A stretch of DNA of 64,000 nucleotides, from positions 1 to 64,000 of the forward strand of contig JAFKLT010000031.1 in the NCBI GenBank assembly GCA_017309275.1. The letters are read 5' to 3'. The notes below the pieces were generated by a model. It was not told where the DNA came from. It searched no databases and saw only the letters and a list, made by a program, of their open reading frames with translations. Shown piece after piece: positions 53,232 to 61,912 of this stretch. Each line of letters opens with the position of its first letter. The first letter of the stretch is position 1. The position numbers and the translations under genes were made by a program. The stretch is from Sphingomonadales bacterium (GTDB lineage: Bacteria > Pseudomonadota > Alphaproteobacteria > Sphingomonadales > Sphingomonadaceae).

Positions 53232-54662
53232 CTAGGCGGATATTGCAAGAGTGGCGGCAGAGGTTTCGGGCCAACGGTCGCTCCAGGGTGCCGCTGCCTC
53301 CAGTTCCAGAGCAAGCGCCAGCAGCAGATTGTCCTGTCCGCGCGCCGCGGTGAACATGGACCCTACCGGCATCCCGTCCAGCGCCGCGGTGACAGGCAGC
53401 GAGATCGACGGATTGCCGGTCACATTCTGGACCGGCGTATAGGGGATGACATCCATCATATCATCGAGCAGAGCGCGCCAGGGCCGCATCCCGGAAAAGC
53501 GCTCGATGGCAACCCCATGTTCCGCCATGACCGGCGACAGGATCACGTCGAACGTCCCGAACAGCGCCTCATACGCCGGCGGAATGTCGCCGAACAGGCG
53601 ATAGGAACGCTCGAGATCGAGACCGCCCAACGTATCGGCCCATTCGGACAGACCGATCGGCCAGTCCTCCAGCATCGCGCCGAGCGGCCGGTCCGGAAAG
53701 CGGTTGCGGCAGAAATCCGCCACATCGGCGCCGAGATAGGCCCAGAGCGTCTTGAACGCCGCGATGAAATTGTCGCCGTCGAACGGCAGGGCGACGGGTT
53801 CGACCCGATGCCCAAGCCCCTCGCACAGGGCAGCGGTGCGCTCGATTGCCTCGGATACGGCCGGGTGCGGTTGCGCGCGACCCGGCGCTTCCAGCATCAG
53901 GCCAATCCGCAACCGCCCGTCCGGGCCACGATCGACGGGCGACACATTCCCGTCGGCGTGCACGGCGGCAAAGACCCACGCAACGTCGCGAACCGATCGC
54001 GCCAGCACCCCGTCGCTGCACAATATATCGTCGAACAGGTGCCGTGCCCGCGCGCGTACATTAGCACCGCGGCTCGCCTTCAGCCCAACAAGGCCGCAAC
54101 AGGACGCCGGTATGCGGATCGACCCCGCCGCATCGCTAGCATGCGCCACGGGGACCATGCCCGACGCAACCGCCGATCCCGCGCCGCCGCTCGACCCGCC
54201 GGTGGTATGCCCTGCATTCCACGGATTGCGCGTGACACCATACCGCCGGCTCTCGTTGGACGGCAGCAATCCGAATTCGGACATCGTCGTCTTGCCGAGC
54301 GGGATCAGCCCCTGCTCCTCCAGCCGCGCGACAAAGGGAAACATCGCCGATGCTGGGCTGTCGTCGAGCGCCGCCGACGCCGAACGCGACGGCATGCCCG
54401 GATAGGACACCGAATCCTTCAGCAGATAGGGTACACCGGCCAGCCCGCCGGTACCGCCGACAGCGGCGCGCGACCGGGCCGCCGCAAAGTCCGTATGGCT
54501 GACGGCGTTCAGCACCGGGTCGAGCGCCTCGATCCGCGTTATCGCGGCCTCGACCAGCTCTCCCGCCGAGACCTCGCCGCGCCGGACGAGCGCCGCCTGG
54601 TCATGCGCATCGAGCAGGCCAAGCGCGGCAGCGTCACCGGTGCGGATCGACGTCTCGCTCAT
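53232..54662 (-). CDS. Amidase (amidase signature family)
   Basis: A 476-aa cytosolic amidase. The catalytic triad is complete: Lys82 in GVPYLLKDS, the cis-Ser at residue 157/158 in TTGGSSGGAGSAVASG, and the nucleophile Ser181 in SDAAGSIRIPA. PVQNVTGNPSISLP and GSMFTAARGQDNLLLALALELE are C-terminal features. No signal peptide. Its ATG overlaps the dgcN stop, so it is coupled to dgcN; it may hydrolyse an N-acyl or amide form of a D-amino acid. It lies 9 bp before the esterase-like gene. Confidence 0.9.
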   Translation of the reverse strand: MSETSIRTGDAAALGLLDAHDQAALVRRGEVSAGELVEAAITRIEALDPVLNAVSHTDFAAARSRAAVGGTGGLAGVPYLLKDSVSYPGMPSRSASAALDDSPASAMFPFVARLEEQGLIPLGKTTMSEFGLLPSNESRRYGVTRNPWNAGHTTGGSSGGAGSAVASGMVPVAHASDAAGSIRIPASCCGLVGLKASRGANVRARARHLFDDILCSDGVLARSVRDVAWVFAAVHADGNVSPVDRGPDGRLRIGLMLEAPGRAQPHPAVSEAIERTAALCEGLGHRVEPVALPFDGDNFIAAFKTLWAYLGADVADFCRNRFPDRPLGAMLEDWPIGLSEWADTLGGLDLERSYRLFGDIPPAYEALFGTFDVILSPVMAEHGVAIERFSGMRPWRALLDDMMDVIPYTPVQNVTGNPSISLPVTAALDGMPVGSMFTAARGQDNLLLALALELEAAAPWSDRWPETSAATLAISA

Positions 54663-55672
54663 CCCTGCGCGCCGCCATGCTGCATGGCGAGGGCATCGAC
54701 GATCGCGCCGACGCCGGTCCGGAACGGATCGACACAGGGCAGTTGCAACGCTTCCGCCGTCCGTGCCAGCAGATCCGCCGCATCTTCCTCCGAAAGCTTC
54801 GAGGTGTTTAGGCTGACGCCCACGACCTTCGCCCCCTTGTTGGTCAACGCCGCCGCCGCTTCATAGGCCTGCACGCAGGCCTCCAGCGTCGGCTGCGGAT
54901 AATATTCGAACTCGCCGATCGTCGTGCGCGTCGGATCGGCGCACAGCACCATCGCGTCGGGCTGGCTGCCATGAACAAGGCCCAGCGTCACGCCGGCATA
55001 GGCGGGGTGGAACAGCGACCCCTGCCCCTCGATCAGGTCCCAGTGATCCGCATCATTTGCGGGCGACAACGTCGCCGCCGCCGCCGACACGAAATCGGAG
55101 ATCACGGCATCAACGGAAATGCCTTGGCCAGCAATGAAGATACCGGTCTGGCCGGTGGCACGGAAATCGGCCGCCCAGCCCCGCTCGCGCATTTCGCGTT
55201 CCAGCGACAACGCGGTGTACATCTTGCCTACCGCGCAATCGGCGCCGACGGTCAGCAGGCGCTTGCCCGACCGAAAGGCGAAGTCGCCGATCGGAAAATC
55301 TTCGGTCGGATGGCGCACGTCGTGCAGCTTGCGGCCGAGCTGGTCGGCCTTGGCCTTCAGCGACGGAATGTCGTTCAGTTTGGTGTGCAGTCCGCTGGCG
55401 ATGTCCATGCCTAGGTCGAGCGCGCGCTCGATCCACTCCATCCACGCTGGCGGCAGCAGGCCTCCGGCCGGTGCGGCCCCCACGAGCAGCGAACGGGCAC
55501 CCGCCGCCACCGCTTCTTCCAGGTCCATTTCCGGCAGACGCATGTCGAGCGCCGACCCGGGGAAACGCAGCTGTCCCACGCACAGGTCCGGCCGCCAGTC
55601 GCGCACGCCCTGCGCCGTTTTGGCATGCGGGGCGTCGCCGAGGAACAACAGATAAGGTGTAGGAACTTGCAT
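54659..55672 (-). CDS. dgcN: DgcN, D-glutamate N-acetyltransferase family (DUF1611)
   Basis: A 337-aa DUF1611 protein from ATG 55672, with GGAGG just upstream. The N-terminal domain (1-130) precedes a P-loop-like segment with GADCAVGK at residues 143-150. GQTGIFIAGQGI and the DHWDLIEGQGSLFHPAYAGVTLGL block are typical of the family. DgcN proteins acetylate D-glutamate and are encoded beside DgcA, the N-acetyl-D-glutamate racemase; both features are present here. It is cytosolic, 24 bp after dgcA, and coupled to the amidase. Confidence 0.85.
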   Translation of the reverse strand: MQVPTPYLLFLGDAPHAKTAQGVRDWRPDLCVGQLRFPGSALDMRLPEMDLEEAVAAGARSLLVGAAPAGGLLPPAWMEWIERALDLGMDIASGLHTKLNDIPSLKAKADQLGRKLHDVRHPTEDFPIGDFAFRSGKRLLTVGADCAVGKMYTALSLEREMRERGWAADFRATGQTGIFIAGQGISVDAVISDFVSAAAATLSPANDADHWDLIEGQGSLFHPAYAGVTLGLVHGSQPDAMVLCADPTRTTIGEFEYYPQPTLEACVQAYEAAAALTNKGAKVVGVSLNTSKLSEEDAADLLARTAEALQLPCVDPFRTGVGAIVDALAMQHGGAQG

Positions 55673-55696
55673 TTCGCCTCCCGAATTATGAATGGA

Positions 55697-56680
55697 TCAG
55701 CCCCAGAGCATCGACTGAGGCGGAGAAACTTTGCCGTCCGCATAGGTCAGCGACGGCGCGCGATCGCTGCCGATCAGCAGCGGAGCATCGAGGTCCACAA
55801 AACGACAGGTCTGTGCGATCACCGTGGCCGGCGCCATCGCGAGCGAGGTGCCGAGCATGCAGCCGACCATCACGTCCAGCCCACGCGCCCGAGCGCCGCT
55901 CGCCAGCGCCAGCGCCTCTGTCAGGCCGCCGGTCTTGTCGAGCTTGATATTGATTACATCGTACAGCGCGGCGAGCCGGTCCAGATCGCGGCTGGTGTGA
56001 CAGGATTCGTCCGCTCCGACAGGGATCAGATGCGCCAACTCAGCGATCGGATTATCCTCGCCCGCGCGCAGTGGCTGCTCGACCATCTCGATCCCGAGCT
56101 CGGCCAGCAGCGGCATATATTCGCGCAACTCGTCAAAGCTCCAGCCTTCATTGACGTCGACGATAAGGCGCTTTTCCGGCACCGAGGCGCGCACAGCGCG
56201 CAGCCGGTCGCCGTCGCCCACCGCCCCCAGCTTCAGTTTCAATATAGGGTGAGCGGTGGCCGCCCGCGCCGCCGCCGCCATGACATCGGGAGCATCCAGA
56301 CTGACCGTCATCACGGTTTCGATCGCCTGCAGCGGCGGCATTCCCAAAAGCTCCGCGATCGACTTGCCCGCCCGCTTGGCCCGCAGGTCCCAAAAGGCGC
56401 AATCGACGGCGTTGCGCGCGGCACCCGCCGGCGCGGCGGCGATGAGCGCCGCGGGATCGGAAGTCTCGGCAAGGTCCGCCAGCAGCCCCCTGATATCGCG
56501 CACCACCTGTTCCAGGCTTTCGCCGAAATGCGGAACCGGACAAGATTCGCCGCGCCCCCTCACCTCGCCATCGCCCAGTTCGACCAGAACGACCGTCACA
56601 TCATGGATCACACCGCGCGAAATGATGAAAGGCTTGGCGAGCGGCCACTGCTCTTGCGCGACGGTTGCGAACGATATCAC
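55697..56680 (-). CDS. dgcA: DgcA, N-acetyl-D-glutamate racemase (enolase superfamily)
   Basis: A 327-aa enolase-superfamily enzyme of the dipeptide-epimerase branch. The acid-base pair is Lys148-x-Lys150 (LKLKLG) and Lys246 (INIKLDKTGG); metal ligands are Asp175 (VDVNEGW), Glu201 (VEQPL) and Asp224 (GADES). Such proteins are annotated as L-Ala-D/L-Glu epimerases, but next to DgcN they racemise N-acetyl-D-glutamate. The start is GTG 56680; the only nearby ATG is out of frame. It heads the five-gene operon. Confidence 0.85.
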   Translation of the reverse strand: MISFATVAQEQWPLAKPFIISRGVIHDVTVVLVELGDGEVRGRGESCPVPHFGESLEQVVRDIRGLLADLAETSDPAALIAAAPAGAARNAVDCAFWDLRAKRAGKSIAELLGMPPLQAIETVMTVSLDAPDVMAAAARAATAHPILKLKLGAVGDGDRLRAVRASVPEKRLIVDVNEGWSFDELREYMPLLAELGIEMVEQPLRAGEDNPIAELAHLIPVGADESCHTSRDLDRLAALYDVINIKLDKTGGLTEALALASGARARGLDVMVGCMLGTSLAMAPATVIAQTCRFVDLDAPLLIGSDRAPSLTYADGKVSPPQSMLWG

Positions 56681-56987
56681 AAAAATCTCATTTCCTGATG
56701 AATGTTATATTTCTATCACTCATCGAGGCGCCGATGTAAAGTCACTTTTGCGCCATCGTCGGAGGGTTTATTTCGCGGACGGCAAAACCCACGTATTCGC
56801 GCCCGTATGGAGCCGGCAGCCTGTGCGATGCACTTACGCGGGAGATCGGCCCGAGCGCACGCCGGTCACCTCTCCACCGGCCTCGACCGGTGGCTTCTCT
56901 GCCCCCTCCACAACGCGCAACGGCGGATGCCAGAGTGTCGCAATCGCCTATGTCATGTAGCGATTCTGGGCAGGGCCCGGCCGAAAT
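56681..56987. other. 307-bp intergenic region upstream of dgcA
   Basis: No gene is seen. It lies between the dgcA start and the second esterase-like stop, both on the minus strand. The first ~50 bases upstream of dgcA are AT-rich and probably hold its promoter. CCACCGG-CCTCGA-CCGGTGG at about 56876-56895 forms a 7-bp hairpin that could help end transcription of the esterase-like gene. No repressor gene lies here. Confidence 0.5.
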
Positions 56988-58334
56988 TCAAACACGCGGC
57001 GTACCGGGTTCACAGCGGAACGGGTCAGGTCCGGCATCCTGATCGGCGGCGAGCCGTTGCGGCGAAAGCATCCGCACGAAGTACAGCGCATCGAAGGCAG
57101 CGATCGCGTTCATATCGTCGCCCCCCTCAAGAGAGTTGATATTACGGACGTGGCGCGGAACCGAAAGCCAATCGCGCACCGCGTCCGGCATGGCCTTTCG
57201 ATGCAGGTTGATAAGGAACTGGTCGCCTTTCAACGATGCGACGACGGCATTCAGGCTGCCCGACTTGGAGGCCGGAACGGCGTAGGTCGCGTTCAGCGCA
57301 TGGAAGGAACCCAGAATGTCGCGGGCCGATCCGCTATCATAGAGCGAACCTATCGTGACATATTGGTCACCCAGATAGCTTTTCGTGAATTCGCCAAGGC
57401 TGCTCCGAATCGGCGTCCCCGCACTTGAAACCTCGCGCGATTTGGCGACATGCCCATTGTGGGCGAATATAAATACACGCCCGTCTCTTCCCTCGCGATC
57501 AAGCACCCAGCGCAAGGTCTCGGCGGCGGCGATATCCCGTCCCCGATTGCCCATCCGGAAATGGGCGGCGAGTTGACGAACGGCGACGGCAAGCCGGTAC
57601 GCCCGAAAATAGTCGTCTGAGGATGTTTTATCTATCCAGACGACCTGCCAGCGCTCGAAGAGCGATACCAGGTCCTGCGCGGCGACGCTAAGGTCGCGTC
57701 GCTGCGTTTCGGGCAGGCTGCCATAGCCTTCGCGACTGAACGATGTCAGGAGTGGCGCAAAACGTGCCCGAAGCTCGGCGCCCTGCGCCGAATCCATCCG
57801 GTTGACGTAGGACAGCGCCGCATCGACGATCGGCTGCCCGTCAGCCCGCATGCAACCGGCCATCTCCAGCCCGTAAAAGCGCACCTTACGCTTCGTCGTG
57901 GGTCGGCCGTTGTACGCGCGCATCCATTGCACCAGCTCGAGATTTTCGTCGAAGGTCGATCTGGACCAGGAGAAGACGCCCCTTGCTGCCAAGGCGGGAG
58001 AAACATCCTCGCCCATGACATAGCGGTCGGTGGCAATCGACGGACCATATCCCGTTTCGGCCGCGATGGCCGTGAAACCGCGATGTTCGACGAGATAGGC
58101 GAACAACCTGTTCCGAAACGACCAAAGCTCGTGGGAATTGTGCGTACCTTCGCCAAAGGCGACCACGCGAGCCCCGGTCACGACATTATCGAGTGGCGCA
58201 AGCTCCGCAGCGGAGCCGCCGATCACAAGGGGGCTTATCGGCTCCGCGTTCGCCTGCATCCAGTGGGCCGCGCCATCGTCTCCGGACAGACTCCCCATAG
58301 CCGCAAGCAACGCAAAATAGGTCAACCGGATCAC
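56988..58334 (-). CDS. Erythromycin-esterase-family protein, copy 2
   Basis: A 448-aa protein. I chose GTG 58334, with GGAAGG 12 bases away, because it gives a signal peptide (VIRLTYFALLAAMGSLSG) aligned with that of copy 1; the frame is open to a TTG at 58424. Blocks VVAFGEGTHNSHELWSFRNRLFAYLVEHRGF, FYGLEMAGCMRADGQ and VFIFAHNGHVAKS are shared with copy 1. Both active-site His of the GEGTHNSHE motif are present, unlike copy 1. It is divergent from the S12 hydrolase at 58575, sharing a 240-bp control region. Confidence 0.85.
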   Translation of the reverse strand: MIRLTYFALLAAMGSLSGDDGAAHWMQANAEPISPLVIGGSAAELAPLDNVVTGARVVAFGEGTHNSHELWSFRNRLFAYLVEHRGFTAIAAETGYGPSIATDRYVMGEDVSPALAARGVFSWSRSTFDENLELVQWMRAYNGRPTTKRKVRFYGLEMAGCMRADGQPIVDAALSYVNRMDSAQGAELRARFAPLLTSFSREGYGSLPETQRRDLSVAAQDLVSLFERWQVVWIDKTSSDDYFRAYRLAVAVRQLAAHFRMGNRGRDIAAAETLRWVLDREGRDGRVFIFAHNGHVAKSREVSSAGTPIRSSLGEFTKSYLGDQYVTIGSLYDSGSARDILGSFHALNATYAVPASKSGSLNAVVASLKGDQFLINLHRKAMPDAVRDWLSVPRHVRNINSLEGGDDMNAIAAFDALYFVRMLSPQRLAADQDAGPDPFRCEPGTPRV

Positions 58335-58574
58335 AGATCGCCACCTTCCCGATGGAAAAATATCCGTGAAGGTGTCACGAACCGTGCGGCCACGCAATTT
58401 CACCAACCCGCGCGGAAAGCTCAATATAGCATTTAGCGCAGCCTAACTTGTCGCTGTCGACACAATCGTCAAACCCATGACAGGGCCACTGATCATGCGG
58501 GAACCGGAATGAGTCAGGATCGCAATCGGAGCGAGGGAGCGGTTTCGTCGACGTTCGGCCAGCGGAGGAAAACA

Positions 58575-60290
58575 ATGAGCGGATGGCGCACGACGCAATG
58601 GTGGACTTTGTCGCCGGTCCTCCTTGCCATGATGGCGCATCCGACAGATGCGCGTCAGCCCGACTCTCCAGCCCGCCAGGCGGAGCGCTATTTCGCCTCG
58701 CTGGACAAGCCTGATGCGCCAGGCTGTGTACTCGGAGCAAATCAGAATGGTCATGGGATATTCCGCGGCGCATTCGGGCTCGCCGATACCGCCACCGGCC
58801 GTCGCAACATGCCGGACGAGATTCTCGGCGTCGGCTCGGTCACAAAGCAATTCGCCGCGACTGCGGTGGCGATGGCGGCCCGCGAGGGGCATTTTTCGCT
58901 CGATGATCCGATCAGCCGATATCTGCCGGAGATGGCGAACGCACCCGCGATCACGATCGAACAGTTGGTGCATCACACCAGCGGCTTGCGCGATATAGGG
59001 CGGCTGATCGAACTGACCGGACGACCTGGCGACTATCACGACCTTGACAGCCGCGTCGCCCTCCTCGGTCGTCAGCGCGCCACCAACTTCACGCCGGGCC
59101 AAGAATTTCGATATAATAATTCGGGCTATATTCTGCTCGCAGCGTTGATCGAACGAACGACGGGGGAAGCGTTCGCAACCTATGTCCGGAACCATATTTT
59201 CCAGCCGCTCGGAATGCGGTCGAGTTATTTTGGTGAGAATTCCCGCGGCGATCGCGATCGGGCGCTGCCCTACCGGCTCGCAGATGGGCGCTGGGTGCGC
59301 ACCGATGGGCCGTTCGCCACCCAAGGAGGCTGGGGGGCAACGGGCCTGATGACAAGCCTGGACGATTTCGGACACTGGGCAGACAATCTTGTTTCCGGCC
59401 ATAGTGCGCTTGCGGGTGGACAGACGCTGATCGCGAAATTGAAGGAGCCAGGGAAGCTCACCGACGGCGAGAGCATTCCATACGGATTTGGCTTGCGGCT
59501 GGTGCCTTATCGCGGGTTGCCGATGATCGGCCATGGCGGCTCGGCGGACGGGTATAAAGCAGCGACGATGATCTTTCCGGACCGCAAACTTGCGGTGTTC
59601 GGTTTCTGCAACAACGGAGAATATGCCGACACCATCGTCGAGCGACTGGCCGACATCTTTCTCGAACTGCCTGGCGATGCAAAGGACGACGCCCCATCGC
59701 CATCCGCGCGACCAATGGGGGTTGCCATGTCCCTGTCCGAATTGCAGCAATTCGAAGGCGTTTATCGCGAGCCAAGTTTGCGGCTCCCGCTGACCGTCAC
59801 GGCCGAGGCCGAAGGCCTGCGGGTGACCGGTGCCAACCAGCCGGCACTCTTCGTTCCGATCGGCCCGACACGGTTTCGCGGCAAGACCGACGACATCATG
59901 GCGTTTGAACAGGGGAACTCCAGCAGCGAGATGGTCCTCGTCCAGGAAAAAGGCGTCCAGTTCCACTTCGGAACAGCCCGCTTCGAGCGGATCCATCCGG
60001 TCCAGCCGACACCCGAAGAATTACAGGCCTATACCGGGCGCTACACCAGCACCGAACTCGGCGCGAGCTACGATTTCTTTGTCGAAGGCGGCGCTTTACG
60101 GGCCCGCATCGTCAACAGCGAACAGCCGCGAACCTTCGTCTTCCGTCCGATGATCGCCGATGAGTTTGTGGCCATTCCGGACCGACTCGTGCTGCGCTTC
60201 GAACGCGTTGGCGACCGTCCGGCGGGGTTTGTATTAACGCATCAGTTCGGCTGGATCACCGACGTCCGCTTCGAACGGGATCCACGCTGA
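58575..60290 (+). CDS. S12-type serine hydrolase, exported, copy 2
   Basis: A 571-aa protein from ATG 58575 (GGAGGAAA seven bases upstream), signal peptide ending near TDARQ. The triad motifs are textbook: Ser88-Val-Thr-Lys91, Tyr180-Asn-Asn182 and His320-Gly-Gly. A C-terminal ~200-residue beta domain follows. This layout matches S12 D-aminopeptidases and D-Ala-D-Ala carboxypeptidase-like enzymes, which cut next to D-residues. It is the only plus-strand gene in the last 16 kb and converges on the S33 gene (47-bp gap). Confidence 0.88.
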   Translation: MSGWRTTQWWTLSPVLLAMMAHPTDARQPDSPARQAERYFASLDKPDAPGCVLGANQNGHGIFRGAFGLADTATGRRNMPDEILGVGSVTKQFAATAVAMAAREGHFSLDDPISRYLPEMANAPAITIEQLVHHTSGLRDIGRLIELTGRPGDYHDLDSRVALLGRQRATNFTPGQEFRYNNSGYILLAALIERTTGEAFATYVRNHIFQPLGMRSSYFGENSRGDRDRALPYRLADGRWVRTDGPFATQGGWGATGLMTSLDDFGHWADNLVSGHSALAGGQTLIAKLKEPGKLTDGESIPYGFGLRLVPYRGLPMIGHGGSADGYKAATMIFPDRKLAVFGFCNNGEYADTIVERLADIFLELPGDAKDDAPSPSARPMGVAMSLSELQQFEGVYREPSLRLPLTVTAEAEGLRVTGANQPALFVPIGPTRFRGKTDDIMAFEQGNSSSEMVLVQEKGVQFHFGTARFERIHPVQPTPEELQAYTGRYTSTELGASYDFFVEGGALRARIVNSEQPRTFVFRPMIADEFVAIPDRLVLRFERVGDRPAGFVLTHQFGWITDVRFERDPR

Positions 60291-60337
60291 GTAAAAAGGG
60301 CCTGCCGACATTGTCGACGTCCCCGGCAAAGCTGGCG

Positions 60338-61840
60338 CTATTTCGCGATTCGAACGACCTGCCCCGCCTCGATATTGTCGGCGGCAAAGAATCGGGCAAC
60401 CTCGCGCACCTGCAAATTCACCTGCGGTTGTGCAGGATCGTAGATATTGTGCGACTTGCCCACGAAGACCAGCATCTGCGCCCGCGGATAGAAGCGGCGA
60501 ACGGCCATTGCGCCATCAAGCGGCGTCTGCACGTCGCGCTCGCCGTTGTAGATCAGCGTATCGCCGGTGAAGACGTGCCAATCCGAATCCTGAATGGGTT
60601 TCCGCACATAGGGCCGGAGAATGCCTTCGCAAGGAAAGGACATTGTGAAGTCCTCGAACCGATCGAAGACATCTTTGGCAGGCCTTGCCGCAACTGGGGT
60701 CAGAGGACGGAAGGCACATTGTTGCATAATGCCGGAAAGCTTGCCCTCGATCAGCGATCGATGCTGGCCCAGGCGCCACATAGTGGCTCGGGGCGCAACC
60801 CAGCTGAAATCGCCCTTTGCCATCTGGGCGATTGCACCCGTAAGTTCGGACCACCGGCTTACAGGTAGTTCGGTAGTCGCCCATCCGAGTTGATGCAGCA
60901 CGTCATAGGAGCCGAGCCTGACGGTGACGGGCGTTCCGTCCGGTGCCGTGGTATCGACGTCGACAGGCGCGGCATCCAGCTTGCGGAGGATGGCGTCGAG
61001 ATCGCTGCCGAGTTGAGGTGTGGGGGGTATACCTTCGACGGCGTCGCCGGCTTGCAGCATGCGAAACGCCTTGGCGACGGATTGCTCGCCGTCATCGACA
61101 CCCTGGACGCCGCCGATAGCGAGCCGCTCGACGGCCTGCGGATGGCGCTCCGCATAAAAGCGCGCGATACTGGATCCTGCACTGAAACCCCATATGTTGA
61201 TCTTGCTGTATCCGAGCGCCTTTCGCAGGTCGTCCACATCGTCAGCCGACTGGGCATAGTCATAGCCGCGAAGGTCGCGGCCCGAGGCGCGATAATAATC
61301 GACGCATCGCCGGATACCGTCGGTCATGCCCGAACGCACCTGCTCGATTTTGGTCCAAGGCTGGTCGAGCGGAAAGGCGAATGGTTCCGGGCAGTGCAAA
61401 CTGGGAATGCTCGCCGACGGGCTCCCGGAACCGCGCTGGTCGAACAGGATGACGTCCGCCACGGCCCGCAGCACCTCCAGATCCCTAAATTTCTGCGGCG
61501 TGATCCAGGTGTCGATATTGGCGTGACCCGGCCCGCCGATCACATAGACGATCGGCGCCTTCGGTCGAGACGCGGTGCTGGGAATGATCCAGAATCCGAT
61601 GCCGATGGTCGCACTCCTCGGATCCGCGCGGTTCTCCGGCACGAAAAGCATCCCGCGCTTCGCCGGCAGGCGGTTCATATAGGCGCTTCCCTCCTGACGG
61701 CCGACAAACGCGGAATCATAAAGGGTCAGGGTCTGCGGCTTCACGGAGGCCGGACGACGAGGCTTCCCCTGCGCGGCTCCAACCGCAGTCGTACAGAGCA
61801 TCGCCGCCAGCGCGGCGCCAAGCATGTAAGCATGTTTCAT
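60338..61840 (-). CDS. Exported S33-type alpha/beta-hydrolase peptidase
   Basis: A 500-aa protein. ATG 61840 is used, with AAGGA seven bases away. It has a signal peptide (cleavage near VGAAQ). VIGGPGHANID gives the GGPG oxyanion motif, ILFDQRGSGSP follows, INIWGFSAGSSIARFYAE carries the nucleophile in GFSAG, and the C-terminal part includes LIYNGERDVQTPLDGA (Asp) and GKSHNIYDP (His). This suits tripeptidyl- or prolyl-aminopeptidase-like enzymes of family S33. It lies downstream of the third S12 gene on the same strand. Confidence 0.88.
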   Translation of the reverse strand: MKHAYMLGAALAAMLCTTAVGAAQGKPRRPASVKPQTLTLYDSAFVGRQEGSAYMNRLPAKRGMLFVPENRADPRSATIGIGFWIIPSTASRPKAPIVYVIGGPGHANIDTWITPQKFRDLEVLRAVADVILFDQRGSGSPSASIPSLHCPEPFAFPLDQPWTKIEQVRSGMTDGIRRCVDYYRASGRDLRGYDYAQSADDVDDLRKALGYSKINIWGFSAGSSIARFYAERHPQAVERLAIGGVQGVDDGEQSVAKAFRMLQAGDAVEGIPPTPQLGSDLDAILRKLDAAPVDVDTTAPDGTPVTVRLGSYDVLHQLGWATTELPVSRWSELTGAIAQMAKGDFSWVAPRATMWRLGQHRSLIEGKLSGIMQQCAFRPLTPVAARPAKDVFDRFEDFTMSFPCEGILRPYVRKPIQDSDWHVFTGDTLIYNGERDVQTPLDGAMAVRRFYPRAQMLVFVGKSHNIYDPAQPQVNLQVREVARFFAADNIEAGQVVRIAK

Positions 61841-61912
61841 GGGATGGTCCTTCATTCTGAACGGCGGCGGGCGGAACAGCGTCTCAAATTACCGCGCGCG
61901 CGTCGCAAATCG

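Noticed and set aside
51888-58334. Macrolide resistance by erythromycin esterases
   Set aside because: Both proteins have export signals, occur as paralogues in a catabolic neighbourhood, and one lacks a second motif His.
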